NCBI GenBank assembly: GCA_011009095.1
Contig: VTPC01005357.1
Location: 1 to 64,000 of the forward strand
From: Ignelater luminosus
Taxonomy: Eukaryota; Arthropoda; Insecta; Coleoptera; Elateridae
DNA: 64,000 nt
Direction of reading: 5' to 3'
Positions 46,550-59,436 of the stretch are shown here, piece by piece (position 1 is the first letter of the stretch; every line of letters begins with the position of its first letter). The position numbers and the translations under genes were made by a program. The notes beneath the pieces are model-generated. The model was not told the origin of the DNA and did no database searches. It saw only the letters and a list, made by a program, of their open reading frames with translations.

Positions 46550-47340
46550 AGCGTAACCAGTTCTCAAGCCGAGCTAGAGCTTGAGCAAGGTGACGGGACG
46601 CGACTTTGGCATTCAGTTCACTAGTCCAGAGGGTTGTATCGTTAGCGTACTGGGTGATGCCGACGGTTGAGGAGTGTGGCCGTGGGATGCCATAGCAATA
46701 TAGAATGAAGAGTATTGGAGAAAGGATCGATCCTTGAGAGGATGCCTTTGATACACACTCTGCGCTGTCGATGAGACAAGTAACTATTCATGACTCTGAC
46801 GAAGCCTGCTGAAATCTGGACGTTCAGGAGCTTTTGAGGAAGCCACTCGTGCCAAACCTTATCAAAGGCACGTTCGATGTCTAAAAAGACACCGGCGACA
46901 CATTGGCCTTGATTGAGGGATTTGACTACGTCAGTATAGAGTAGGAGCAGAAAGTCCGAGGTAGAGTTCTCCAAACATTCTCTCATTCTGTCGTCAAGAA
47001 TTCTCTCGAAGATCTTGCCTAAGACGTTGATAAGGACATTTGGCCGATAGAAAGCGGGATCTGTAAGCCTCTTGTGGTTTTTGAGTATCATGATTACCGT
47101 GGCTCGTTTCCAGGCCGAGGGAAAATAGTCGCAACGCAAGCAGCAGTTGAAGATTTTTGTAAAGAGCCCGATGGCGTCGTGAGGGAGGAGGCGCAAGACT
47201 TTTTGTCAGGAAGTTCTTGCTCGGAGCGGAGTTTTTGCCCGCCGCCGTTTCATTTGCACGGATAGTTTGTAGAATTTCCGATAGAGGCGGATCGTTGAGT
47301 CGTTCTTGGGGAATGGCGATCAGAGGAGATTCGAAGAATT
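46550..47340 (-). mobile_element. Decayed Jockey-type LINE, reverse transcriptase part
   Basis: Minus strand. From right to left: ESPLIAIPQERLNDPPLSEI and LQTIRANETAAGKNSAPS (47.20-47.32 kb); then the open frame 46642-47196 with HDAIGLFTKIFNCCLRCDYF, PSAWKRATVIMILKNHKR, FYRPNVLINVLGKIFERIL, AGVFLDIERAFDKVWHEWLP and VMNSYLSHRQRRV. The next segment gives ITQYANDTTLW (46.65 kb; FADDT mutated to YANDT), then LARLENWLRSWRI (46.55 kb). Block order and wording match Jockey reverse transcriptases. The part left of 46.5 kb, down to about 45.65 kb, may belong to the same copy but is not clearly alignable by eye. Confidence 0.82.
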
Positions 47341-47344
47341 ATTA

Positions 47345-50300
47345 TTTGTTGTTGAATGGACTGGACCCGTATAACAGCAAATTTTGAAAGGTGGTAGATA
47401 GGCAGCTTAAATGACAAGCTTCCTAATATAAGGTGAATCGAGATAATATAAGATAATGAGATTCCTGCACAATGTTTAGGCTTTCTCTTATTAAAAATGC
47501 CCTAGAAAGGTAAATTCTGTAATGTATTGAAATGGTGAAAGTTTAGATGCTCCTGAATGTACATATCTTAAATTTATTGCATGAGACTCACATTTATAAT
47601 ATCCAATAATAGACAGTTTCTTGATGAGATTGTTTTATTTTAATTATAAAATTTGAAGACTAACAGTTTGAAATCTTCATACACTTTTTGTAATAAGTTG
47701 TGCATTCACGAAGCCACAGATATTGATTTTGGTTTGTTGTACGAATAAAGTGTATCTGTATGTAGTTCAACATATTCAGTAGTGAAAAGTGAATCCTTTA
47801 ATGTTAATAAGCTAATACTGAAATTTCTTGAATTGAACTGGACACTATACTATTTTGTAAGAACGAAATTGAAGTGAATCAACATGTTACCATAGCGCGT
47901 TGAAAGTAATGAATAAACAATAATTTTTTGGAATGATCTAATTATAATTATTGATACCTTGTTATGAAATCGGACTGAAAAATAATGAATAGAATCCATG
48001 TATTCGCTCTCTAACGCCAAATGATCCTTTTGTCATTCGCTTAACAGATCTAGATCGTGCTTTAATAGCAATAGATTTTTGTCTTAACATAAAACCCTTA
48101 TGAAAAACTGAAGTTACGTCTTGAATATTAAGTTATATTGAATAATCTCCTAGCTTCTAAAGTAAAGTTTTCAAAGTTGAACTTAAGCGATGTTTAGCTA
48201 CACTCAGCGAACTACCATACTTAGCCTATACAAGAACAATGCACTTCCAGGCGTTTGAAGATACTTTTTGAGAATTTAGGAACACACAGTTTGAATGCCA
48301 CAATCCTGTTCTAGACTGAGAGTCCATTGACAATAAAAAAAGGTTTGACAAGATCTGTCAATTTCCACTACCTCTATAGATTGCAGGGATCGAGTTACGT
48401 ACACAATAAGCAGAATTCTAGAAAGACAAATTATTTGTTTAGACAACTAGACTTCTATAGTACAAGAATATTTTCGGTGGGTACTAACAGTTTTGTATTT
48501 AGTAAAAACATGTTGGTTTGGTTCTATTGTACTCTCCAATTACATAACATGGTGCTTCTAGAGGAGATCCATTATCCCTAACAGTGTGTAGAACTATCCT
48601 TCTCTGTAGTCTTCTTATCTCTTCCTGAATAAGAATGGCATATCTGCATTACAGTGCCATAGGAAAAGTTACTATGCAGTATGGGAAAAAGAGAGGTTAC
48701 ATTAATTAGTCTTAATTATAAGATTTATGAGGCCATCTGTGTTAGAGTTTTCGGGTGGTAGATGATATTTCTAGGTGGGGCTGAGCATAAATCATGTGGT
48801 GTGTTTTACACAATAAAAGACAACAAACAGCCTAAAACCTGCACGGAAATTATGTAACAATTTTAGAAATGTCATTGAGTAAAAACCATCAGAACAGCTT
48901 TCTGAATTCTTTAAAGCTTAAATCGATAAGATGTTTCTGCGAGTATAAGAAAAGCTACTTTTAAAAGTTGCCCATATAAAGAAGCGAACTATAAGAAGAG
49001 GTATGGTATGTACTACAATAATTTATTCTATGTGTACGAAAACAAAATCATAGAAAGCTTTAAAAATGAAATAAATTCTAGAATGGAATTATTGTTTCAA
49101 AGAAGATGCAGATAAAAATTTAAAAAGGTCAGAAAATAAAAAATTAAGAAAACAAGGTTTAAAAGAAACTGCAGTAAAAATGCAACGTTATAAAGTTAAA
49201 GGCATTGCTCGGTGTTGGGTGCCAAAGGAGCCGGTGCCCGAGGGGGACATTAATGGGGCATTCTGGGAGACACGCGGTGGGGTTATTGTCAGAGAAAAAG
49301 AGAAAAAGAAAACAGAAGAAGAGAGTGTAACATGTCAGGTTACGACCCCATTAGAACTTTATCCCTTGAAAAAAAAAAAAGTTCATCGCGGACTCGGCTA
49401 AATTCGAAATACATAAATCCTCGACTAATCTGGATGTGTTAATTAAAAACGAAATAATACATTAAATATTTAACGATCTAATCGATATACGATACTTGCA
49501 TAATTGGTAACAGACGGTTCTGAAAGTTACTTTTGTTTGTGTTATTGTTATTAACACGTCCCACGAACGACCATTATTTTTTCTTCATAATTAAATTTGT
49601 TTTATTGTTAAGCGGAGCTTATCTGAAATTAATTTTCTGGCGCAATTACCAATTACTGAAATTCTTGCAATTGTGGTATTTTTTATTGCGGTTATTAGTG
49701 CGGCTAGGAAACACAAAAAGCTTCATAAAATTATGTAGTTATACATATTGTATTATAATTGTGTCAATCTTTTATGCCATCTTTTAAACTATTTAAACTG
49801 GTACAATTAAAATGTGATTACTATCAAATTATGTTAATCATAAAAATTAACTTTCTAAGGTTTATAATTAAATTCCTTCATTTTAATATAGACTCCAAGT
49901 TAAGAAGGTTTCTGCGAAATTAGCATTTATATGTTAATTTCCTCCCGGAGTATTATAATATAAATTTACAAATGGTAATTCCTGGAATGGTATCAGAATT
50001 TCTAAGAAATTCCAAATATCTCAAACTACTACTGGTCTATTGAAAAAAATTTAAACGGGCTTTACCATAACTAATCTAATGTGCAGCCTGGTTGTTAGTT
50101 CTTTGTATGAATGGCTAAAAATCTAGAAGACCACCTGGATGGTTTTTTCTTGAATTGAAAATTTATGAAAGGAAAAAGAAACAATTAAATTTAACGATCC
50201 CAATTTTTTTGGTCAATAAATATATCAAATTATAAGTTGAGGAATAAAGTTAAACATAGGTTTTTCGTTGTTGGTATCGTTTTTGATGAGTCTGAACACT

Positions 50301-50860
50301 ACAATTACAATCAGTTATTAAGGTCTCTATTAGTAATGTTACAATTTTTTAATCAAAAGTATATCAGAATGCGTTGTTAATGAAATGAAATTACATGTAT
50401 GAATATATTAAACTGAGAGTATACTATTAACAAAATATGTACAACGAACAATACCGTAAGTAGCAACAAACTATAAGTAATTAGATGATTTAAATGAAGC
50501 TTCTGTAGAACACATCTGATCAGTAATTTAAATTATTTATAGTAACTAATACGTTCAGGAAGGGGAATATAAGCAAACAAGGAGAGAAAGGATATTGTGA
50601 AATGGTTTACTTTTAATCATTTTAACTAATATAAGCTTTAGGATGTTTTGCAAACTTCTAGGCTTAAGATTACATGGTCTGCAACACCTTTATTAATACT
50701 GAATGATCTCCTCGACATTATGAGTCAAAGATCGTTTCTTTAAAAAGCCGAAATCCTTAAGAAACGATAACGAGCTTATATCCCAATAATTTTAGGTTAT
50801 CTTCCTCTCCCTAGTCATCAAAACTGGTCATGTTTTCAATCTCATATTACGCGTGTTATT
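47345..50860. other. Intergenic DNA, one GC-rich open frame of unknown origin
   Basis: Mostly AT-rich and featureless. The exception is 49180-49401 on the plus strand, an open frame of 73 codons containing GIARCWVPKEPVPEGDINGA and FWETRGGVIVREKEKKK, with base composition unlike its neighbours. It ends shortly after a 12-base A-run. I do not recognise it. It might be a retrocopy fragment or part of an unknown element. The open frame at 48327-48581 is AT-rich, without a domain. Confidence 0.35.
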
Positions 50861-50867
50861 GTTATAG

Positions 50868-51256
50868 CTGGGTTGCCACCTTTACTGGACGACGATACCG
50901 GTCTATTCACAGAGACTTGGTCGCTGACAGCAACGCAGCCACGGGCCTGACTCGAAAGTTTCTCGCTGGTTTCTATCGAGGGTCACTTTTGAACTGTGAA
51001 ATAGACATAGGAAATCCCCTTCAGACTATCCATCCCCAGGCTTGAAGGATCCCCCTCGGACTTGGACTCCAAAATTAATATAGAGGACTGCCGCTGCTTC
51101 AAGTACTCAGAAAATCGCCCAGAAATTCTACAAAATCAATGATTACTGATTACTCGATGGCGCTCTGCGATTTACCGACTTTTTCATAACCGCAACAGGT
51201 AACCGGCCTTGTCGTCAAATTACCGGTCGTGCCGGTGAAATACGGATGGCAACCTT
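50868..51256. mobile_element. Short DNA element (MITE) with GGTTGCCA termini
   Basis: The left end TGGGTTGCCACCTTTACTGG (about 50869) and the right end, read inverted from 51256 as CAAGGTTGCCATCCGTATTT, share GGTTGCCA and a similar subterminal part. On the left the sequence continues with ACGACGATACCGGTC; on the right, inverted, ACCGGCACGACCGGTAATTT. The 390-bp interior is GC-richer than its flanks and has no credible protein. The superfamily is not assigned; GGTTGCCA termini occur in several cut-and-paste groups. Confidence 0.55.
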
Positions 51257-52138
51257 GGTTGTAGGAAAAACTCCGAGTCGTTGCGGGATGGTGGAATGGC
51301 TTAAACCTTCTAAAGCCAAAGTGACAGCCAGTACATATTTGACATGACTTTAAATCTCTTCAAACGGGCTTGTTCAAATAAATTTGTGTTTTCATTTATA
51401 AAAACAAACTACTAAAGCAAAAATTATAGCACGATTGAATCACTAAACTCAAATCCAAATGAAATTCTCGAAATATGGTAAAGCCTCTCAATTCAATATT
51501 CAAAGTCAGGTAATCGACACTGGTATTTTTAAACCAGCTGGCGATAGTATATGGTTATGGGTGTTACGTGAGAAATATTATAGAGGAGATAAACCTTTGT
51601 ATTAAGGTAACCGTATAAAAAGAGTTCGAAACACTTAAGCTGGGAGATCTGGTCGGCCGAGTCAGGAAAGAGTTTCTCAAAATACTCATTGTTTGTTGAA
51701 ATAACAAACTATTTGTGCTGGATAGCTTCATCATGACAAAATTGTGAAGCATAGTCACATAGACTTCTTAATTAATTATCTGCACAATCATCTGTTACCA
51801 ACAGCAAACTTAAAATAAACAAAATAGAAATCACCTGTGCTGATTGTCGGGTGCCGCACCAGTTTAGTCTGCTGATCATTTATTTCGATATAGTGACCAT
51901 CTAGGAATTAGTCTGGTTGTTCCTAATTCTAAAAATGATCTTTACTGTAAACAAAATTGGCTATTCATTAATACATGTAGAGCATTTTCATTAAATTGAC
52001 AAATGCGTGATAACGCTCTAGATTTGCATTTATGGAAGGTCCAGAATTTAATCATCAGCACCGACTGCGACTGCTCTCATTAAGCTTCTTTGTAATCTTC
52101 CTTAATGGTGCAGGTGGTTAATACTGGAACAGCATTAA

Positions 52139-52425
52139 TTGTCTCTTATTCCATTCTTACCTTCATTACCTTCACACGTTAACTTTTCTCGCTTTCTTAA
52201 GTCGCAGTTTAGATCAGAGGTTCTTTGCACTCAACACCAAGGCGACTTACAGTTTTACGTAGAAGTACTTCAATTTCGTGTCCCCAGAAATAGATTTAGA
52301 GGATATCTCATTTTCCAGAAATTTGCAAACGTGGCCGGTGTATGATGAATTGTCAATTAGACTGAAATAGAACCTACAGCACTTGATCAACGAGCCAGCC
52401 GCTCTACCCACTGAGTTGATGCAAG
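52139..52425 (-). mobile_element. Candidate tRNA-derived SINE
   Basis: The minus strand from 52425 reads AACTCAGTGGGTAGAGCGGC, a strong match to the D-arm/box A of a tRNA (consensus TAGCTCAGTNGGTAGAGC). About 40 nt later comes GGTTCTATTTC, a weak match to box B (GGTTCGANTCC). A unique body of some 200 nt follows, without coding sense (ending near AGTCGCCTTGGTGTTGAGTG at about 52230). The order box A, box B, unrelated body defines a tRNA-derived SINE. The acceptor stem cannot be folded, so this is not a functional tRNA gene. Extent to the left is approximate. Confidence 0.55.
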
Positions 52426-52909
52426 GGTAATTAAATAAAGTCTACGTTTAAATTACAAAGACCCTTGTCTTGTGGTGTATTTTGTGTGCGCATGAATTAT
52501 AAAAATTATCGTAGATCACAGAATCTGCAGAATTCTCTAACCATATATTTTCATGAGATCTTAGACGGTTAGCAAGTCTAATTCTGACTTTGTTAATAGA
52601 GCAAGTTAATATTGCTCCTTTGTTTCTTGAAGAAACCTCGTTTGTCTCGATTTCCATACGATGATTATTTTATTTAGCAGTTTATTGAGAATTTGAACAC
52701 TATAATAAACCCATACTAATGTATTTACCAATCTTCAGATCCCAGACCAAAGCCAGCCAACTTCTTTGACTCAAAGCAGCCTAACAGATCAAAATCAGAT
52801 GTACTCTTTGAAACTAGTAAATCCTTAAAAGCTGGTATGCATTTTTTACATCTCTTTTCAGAATATTGTCATAAGCACCAAGACACTAGGTGGTACCTGC
52901 CTGGATACA

Positions 52910-53704
52910 TACAGGATGATCATTTTAAAACTTCTCACCTTGAATAACTCTTTAATTAGTAAAATTATCAAAAATTGCTGAAAGGCTTTGAATTTGTTTT
53001 GAAGTGGGACATTTAGTTACCTACTCTAATCAGTTGGGAAACTTTTACCCTACCCCAACCACCCCCTCTACAAAATTTTAAATGGCACTACCTCATATGT
53101 GATATATCATCTTAAAGGATATAACATTCTCAATCTTTTACATTAAAGAAAATTAAAATCGGCCCAGGCGTTCGTGAATTAGAGCCAAAAATGTATTTAA
53201 TTTAATCAATACGTTTCTGTCTCTAGTTCCGAACAGCTGGGCTGATTTTAATTTTCTTTGATGTAAAAGATTGAAAATGTAATATCCTTGAAAATGATAT
53301 ATCACACATGGGGTAGTGCCATTTAAAATTACGATTCTCAATCTTTTACATCAAAGAAAATTAAAATCGGCCTAGCCGTTCGAGAACTAGAGACAGAAAT
53401 GTATTGATTAAATTAAATACATGTTTATCCCAAGTTCACGAACGGCTGTGCCGATTTTGATTTTCTTTGATGTAATAGATTGAAAATTTTATACCCTTTA
53501 AAATGATATGTCACACATGGGGTAGTGCCGTTTAAAACTTTGGGATGGTAGTGGTTGGGGGGAAGGTGAAAGTTTCCCAACTGACTAAAGTAGGTTATTA
53601 AATTTCCCCCTCCAAATCAAACTCGAAGCGTTTCAGTAATTTTTGATAATTTTACTAATTAAAGAGTTATTCAAGGTGGGAAGTTTTAAAATGATCACCC
53701 TGTA
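52910..53704. mobile_element. Foldback element with TACAGGRTGATC termini and internal 208-bp duplication
   Basis: The left end (TACAGGATGATCATTTTAAA) and the right end, read inverted from 53704 (TACAGGGTGATCATTTTAAA), begin long imperfect inverted repeats. These continue through the GAATAACTCTTTAATTAGTA block and the CAACCACCCCC block, for about 170 bp. The centre is itself repetitive: CAATCTTTTACAT-AAAGAAAATTAAAATCGGCC appears at 53131 and again at 53339, 208 bp apart. Each copy is followed by its own inverted copy, as in GATTTTAATTTTCTTTGATG near 53243. The whole could fold in several ways. It is non-coding; its transposase source is unknown. Confidence 0.85.
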
Positions 53705-54159
53705 TATCACTATAGACACCAACTTCAGGTTTCTTCTGTTTACAACGTTAAACGCTAAAGAATTAAAAATTTATGAGTTACCCCTCAGACGATCACTTTC
53801 CTATCACCTGGTGTGAGGTTGTTCTTCTCGTCCACTTCCTGCTATGTAAGGATCCTTTTAACATTGGGTTTGCTTTAAATTCTCTCTGGAACGGCTGGTT
53901 TTCGTGGATTGATGCCATCGCTTTCAACAACATCGTGCAGAATAACCAAAACAGATCGAAAAAACCTAAAATGATTTTACTCTAATGTTTAGACAAGTCA
54001 GCTAAGGCACGGTGACCTTGTGTTAAGTAAAAAAAAAGAAATATTGAATAAGTAAGACAAAGTACGTTAGAGACGTTTTAATTATCTTGTTTGTGTACCT
54101 AATAAAGGATTGATATATGTGTAAATTATTTGGCATTTTATTTTGCATTTTCAGATTGA

Positions 54160-55540
54160 TATTTTTTCCTGGAGGGTTCCAATTTATTATTTGATTTGGG
54201 CATATTGAGGATTCATACGCTTTGTGTGTCCATACCATATTAGACGTCCCTTTTCTATTTCTTCTATTCTTGATTTGTCTTTTCCCGTTCGATTTCTTAT
54301 TTCTGTGTTTCTAATATGTTCTAATTTGGAAACTCTACAACTCCTTCTTAGAAAATCCATTTCTGTAGCACTGATTTTTCCTCTATCTGTTTGAGTCATT
54401 TCCCATACCTCTGAAACGTATATTATTATACTTTGGACTACGTTGTTGTAAATTCTGATCTTTATTTTATGTTTTAGATTTTTTGACCATAGGAGGGAAT
54501 TTAATTTTGGTGTCCATTGTTTGGCCTGTCCTACTCTGCTTTTGATATTACGTTTTGAGTTTCCTTCGGCGGATATAATAGTGCCTAAATACTTATATTT
54601 TTTGTACGCTTCTATACTTTGTCCTTCTGTTTGTATGTCTTTTGCCTCCACTCCGACCAGCAAGTGCCTTGTTTTTCTGTAAATCATTTTTAGCCCGCCC
54701 GTTTATAATTAAGCGTCTGCAAGTTTTCTCATCATGTATTAATCACCTGATAACTTGGTCGTCGACGAACAATATATAACTATCTTCTATGGTAAACCCA
54801 TACGGCTATATTTTTTTCCATTCTTTCAGAATATATCCTAAATACATTTTAAACAGGGTAGGTGATAGGCAGCAGCCTGTCGAAGTCCTTTGTTGGTGGT
54901 AAATGGTGCAGACAGTCTATTGTTGATTTTTATAATATTTGTTTGACCTTCATATATTTGTTTGATTGTAAATATAGGCTGTTTGTTTATATTGCTTTTG
55001 TCTAGAATTTTAAAAAGTTTTTTAACCGAGACCACATCGAAAGCTTTTTCTAAATCTATGAAAATTAGATACGTCTCTAAACTTTTTATTTTGCTTTTCT
55101 CTGTTATTTGTTTTAAGGAGAAGATGTTATCTATGCCTGTGAACACACTTTGTTCTTCCCCTACTGCTATTTTTTTTCCTATTCTTCTTCTTACTATATG
55201 TCCGTATGGTCTTCCCATCGTAGCTAGCCCGCTAATTTCACGATAATTGGAACAATCATGTCGTGATCTTTTTTTGTAGATTGGTGTTAAATATCGTACC
55301 TTCCAATCTTGTGGTAGTTTGTCATGGTTTAAAAGACATCTGTTGAAGATGTACGTAAGGATCTCATGTATGCTTGTGTTAGCGTGTTTTAAAATTTTGA
55401 TAGGAATACCTCCTGAACCTGAGGATTTTCCATTCTTCATTTCTCTTATTGCTTGTTGTATTTCTTCTGTTGATATTGCCTCCACATGGTTCTCTGGTAT
55501 TTGTTGTTGAGCTTGTTTTTTCATTCGTCATTTTCTCTTT
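54160..55540 (-). mobile_element. Decayed LINE on the minus strand
   Basis: From right to left: AISTEEIQQAIREMKNGKSS and PIKILKHANTSIHEILTYIF; LPQDWKVRYLTPIYKKRSRH; NYREISGLATMGRPYG; GEEQSVFTGIDNIFSLKQI; YLIFIDLEKAFDVVSVKKL; TTNKGLRQ (54.84-55.5 kb). Then comes YILFVDDQVI (about 54.77 kb), the catalytic FADD with Ala changed to Val. The C-terminal part (54187-54687) reads KKYKYLGTIISAEGNSKRNI, QSIIIYVSEVWEM and KGRLIWYGHTKRMN. It is truncated near 54160, just after NPPGK-like sequence. The layout is that of the same broad LINE group as the copies at 36.7 and 40 kb. Several frame breaks, so inactive. Confidence 0.87.
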
Positions 55541-55544
55541 CTCC

Positions 55545-58500
55545 TTAAATGTTTTTTTCTCTACTGATAATAATAGTTCAACCACCAGAACTTTACTTCA
55601 TAATATTTTTGTCTTTTGTTATTTCAAATTGTTTTGGCTTGTTAAAAAAATGGAGTACAAAATGCTAACTGAAGTAACTGTTACAAAATAGCAGAGAACG
55701 TACTAAGTTCACAGTGAATCTTTAAAGCTAAAAGAAATTCGAAGAATAGCCAGTCTTTTAGTTTTGCTTTGATTACGTTTCTCAGTATTCTCTACCATGA
55801 GCTCTATCCGACAAACATGTTTACTACAGCAACCCCAACCTGACAACGGAGAGAAATTTCTGTTAGGATTATTTTCTTCAAAACTAGTGATTTTAAGTTT
55901 CATCAGCTGGAAACCAAAAACCGCTCTCTTTACGGTCTGTCTAGAACAGGATTTGATGATGCTCTCTAGATGATGATTGTTTCTGTGACAGTATTTGGCA
56001 TTTATTTTCCAGTTTTAGTTTGATTTATAAAGTAGGTAGTTACAAAGCATATTTGAAGCTGGCCAAAGTTATAGCATGCCTATGAGAACAAGTCTAGAAA
56101 ATCATTTGCAGTCGTTCTCTGTTGTTAAGTTTGAATCATACCTCATAATACAACAATTAAAGAAAGAATCTCGAAAAAAGATAAAAATTTTGACTTACAT
56201 TATGTATTCAATCGTTATGCTGTGCTTTTGATGCCATCAGCAGTGGAATCTGAAGGAAAGTAAAAAAAATAGTCAGTTTAGTAGTAGGAGAGGTACCATT
56301 GTAATAGAAAAAACTGGCTTGCCTGGAAGCAGCAACTTTCACTTTAATTTAGTTTTATTAAAACCATAAACGTGCGTAACATCACCTAAGTATCTTTACT
56401 AGAGTTTGAGATAAGCAAGATTTAAATTGAGTTAGTTCTACTTAAGTTTAGATTTTTCAAAATATCTAACTTTACAGATGCAAGAATATGTTATACTGAT
56501 TATGATTTTTTTTTAATTTAATGCAGTAGATATCGATTAATACCTATGTAAGAAGGAGAAAATGCTCTGTATATCAATGAAATACATACTACGCAGTAGA
56601 TATATTAAGTTCTTCAGAGGAAAAGATTTATCTTCTTACTACAATTTTCTCAATATTAACAACATATTGATAACAAAAAAAACAACAGCTTGAGGTTACG
56701 TGCTTCAATGCTTTAGCTCTTAATAATAACAGAAGTTTCTGCGTCAAGTCAATAAAAGAATGTTTTAAAGAAATTCGAACAGATCTGTCTTCTTTGTTTT
56801 AAGTTTAAGGGCAAAAATTACTTAATTATTTTTACTAAAATGCCAAATATAGATATCAATTATAATAATATTGTATCTTATAAAATGCCGACGTTTCCTG
56901 ATTTTTGTTCAGAAAAGTGTAACTGACGCAGGTGTGAAATTTTGTGCTTCATTCATCATACAGTACTGGGAAATATTGACAAGTTTCGATGGATAAATCC
57001 AACTTTTTGTAACATGATAATGCTGAAATTGTAAAGAAAACGTAGCGAATATGACGGAAAACTTCAAACTGGCAATTATTTTATTCTACTTTTACTGAAA
57101 AGTTCTTCCTTTTCTAGATACTTACGCCTACACGTGCTTTAAGAGTCACGTTTGTCCCTAACCATATTTCCTGAAAAGTATCCCTGTGTTAATCTCGTGT
57201 CTCAGATGTCTTACTATTATAATTACAATAAATTCTTTCTTTTCTTAATTGATAATAATGTCGTTTATGTTACAAACGTAATATTATTTCTAATTAATCT
57301 ACCTACATTAAAGTAATTTAAGAAAATATAAAAACTAGCTGTTTGAATAAGGAAAAACAAAGAAAGTTTTCGAAAGAATCAATCAGTGATCTTTAAACAA
57401 GGCTGGTCCGGTTCAGGCTCGAACTGTAAAGTCTTGATTATATAATAACACCAGAGGTCATCTAAAAATAAAGAGAGACTAATCAAGCAACAGTGTCTTG
57501 CATCTCGAAGTATTTGTAGATATAGACCAAAGAAAGTAGCAAAAGGGCTATGATCAAAGAATAGGCTGCTAACACAAGCTAGTAGATCTTAGAACCCACG
57601 TGAATCACATAGACTCATTACTAAACGACTTCAAGGCAAATCTCAAAATGAATGCTTTAATCTCCAATTATTAAGTTAGTGTTTTTGTTTTTGAATATTT
57701 TTTGAATTCGTTAACAAGGCAAGGTTGGTAAAGCTCAACACTGATTCTTGTTGGCCAACCTTTACTTAAATGCATAAACGAGTGTGTCATTTAGGGACGA
57801 ATCAAGCCTAACTAGTTAGAGATGGTTAATCTGCTAGGATCCTATCTAAATTTTTTTACCTAATACAGCCTGAATGTCTTTCATTGAAAATTTTTGAGAT
57901 GTCACTCTAACCCACCGAGCTCAATCTGCTGCTCAATATGCTTTGGTGTGAAGCAGTACTAAGTTTATTGCTGCTTGTGATTGTGTTTCTTTTCAATTTT
58001 GACGTATATGTTTTGCCTGGAATTAGGTGCTCAGAACCTAAACGATACCGACAATTTTATCGAGATTGTTTGCCGTAGGCACAGGTCAGCTATTACGAAA
58101 AATGGAGAAAGAGTCAACCCACTTTTATCTTGGTTTGGCTAACCAATACCCATATCCACGTATTTGACAAAACCAAAACCATAATCAACTTCTAAAACGA
58201 CTGGCGTATGATATAAACTTAGAAACATTTTTTGATCACTCAAGAGACTCATCATTAGTCCAGCATAGTAGCTTTGATGACTCTGATAGCTTCCAAAAAT
58301 AGAAAAATCTTCTGAAGTGTTAATTAAAAATATATAAAACCTTAGCAGAATATTCGTCCGATCTTTTTTTTTGCTGAAGGTCTTCTCTGACAGACCAATC
58401 GGAGATTGTGCTTGTGGGATGCTTTCAGGATTCCTTACGTAAAAATATCTTTTTTATTTAAGAACAGTGCAATTATCTTTTTAAATATATTTCTAATAGA

Positions 58501-59430
58501 ATTTCCTTTTTGCAGCTACATAATAATTTTCTTCCTAACAGCGTTGGTTTCTTTTATTATCAGATTCACTCTTTGTTTTATTTTAAAAAATAGAAAATTG
58601 CCTCAAATCATGAAGTTCTGTTTACATTGCTGTCGAGATAAAAAATTCTTTTCTATCAAAAATTTATGAAATTTTCTCTCCAGTTTTAAAAGTTTGAATA
58701 CGTTAGACTTAGAGTATATGTTGTTACGTTTAAAATAGTTCTTTTAGGTATATAAAAAAGTCTTATCGAAATGGTTCTTCCTAAACACAAACACCAATTA
58801 AAAGAAATTAAGATTCGCCGACCCCACTAGTAAGGAGACTGATCAGGAAATTGAAAGCAATTAACAGTTTTGGGGTGATTAGATCTTTCAACAACTCTTA
58901 TCAAATAAATTCACCCCAAAATTCCTCTGGGCATAGAAATATATTAAAACAAAACAAAATTAGAAAACGAATTAGTTATATCATAATAAATAACAAAATT
59001 AATATTAAGCAAATAATTATTATTTATTAAAAAGTTCCCAACTTCTTTAAAAGATGCAAAATTTCTTGCTTTCAAAACTCTATCTAATCATTCCAAGTGT
59101 GAAATGACCTTCCACCCACTAGTATCAAATTTCTCTTGTTTTTAAAAAGAGAGTAATGCACTTTAAAAAATACAAGTTTGTACAGGAATAAGGATTTGTT
59201 TCATAAACAAAGATTTGTGACAATTATCTCAAGGTTTTAGTATTAATTCATTCCCGAACAATAATAGAAACTTTACCGTTTAATTCTAACTTTGTGGGGA
59301 GATTCTGCCAAGAACACTATAAACACGTTAATTTTGTTCTTTTAGTTTCATTAAGATATAGACATAAAGTCTGTTTAATGTCACTCATGTCCACTTTTAC
59401 TTTCGAGAACATCTAGTTTAGCATATAATT
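55545..59430. other. AT-rich intergenic DNA, no gene seen
   Basis: No supported gene or repeat. The open frame at 58406-58669 is a run of hydrophobic residues (FLNIFLIEFPFCSYIIIFFL) that AT-rich DNA produces by chance. There is no ribosomal DNA nearby to explain the R1-type LINE that follows. Confidence 0.55.
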
Positions 59431-59436
59431 TATAAG

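Noticed and set aside
52360-52425. Functional tRNA gene
   Set aside because: Box A is good, but box B is degraded and no acceptor stem can be formed; a SINE head is a better explanation.
54962-55691. Plus-strand open frames
   Set aside because: Shadows of the minus-strand LINE reverse transcriptase.
58406-58669. Hydrophobic 87-codon open frame that could be a membrane protein
   Set aside because: Phe/Ile-rich translation is expected by chance in AT-rich DNA; no other support.
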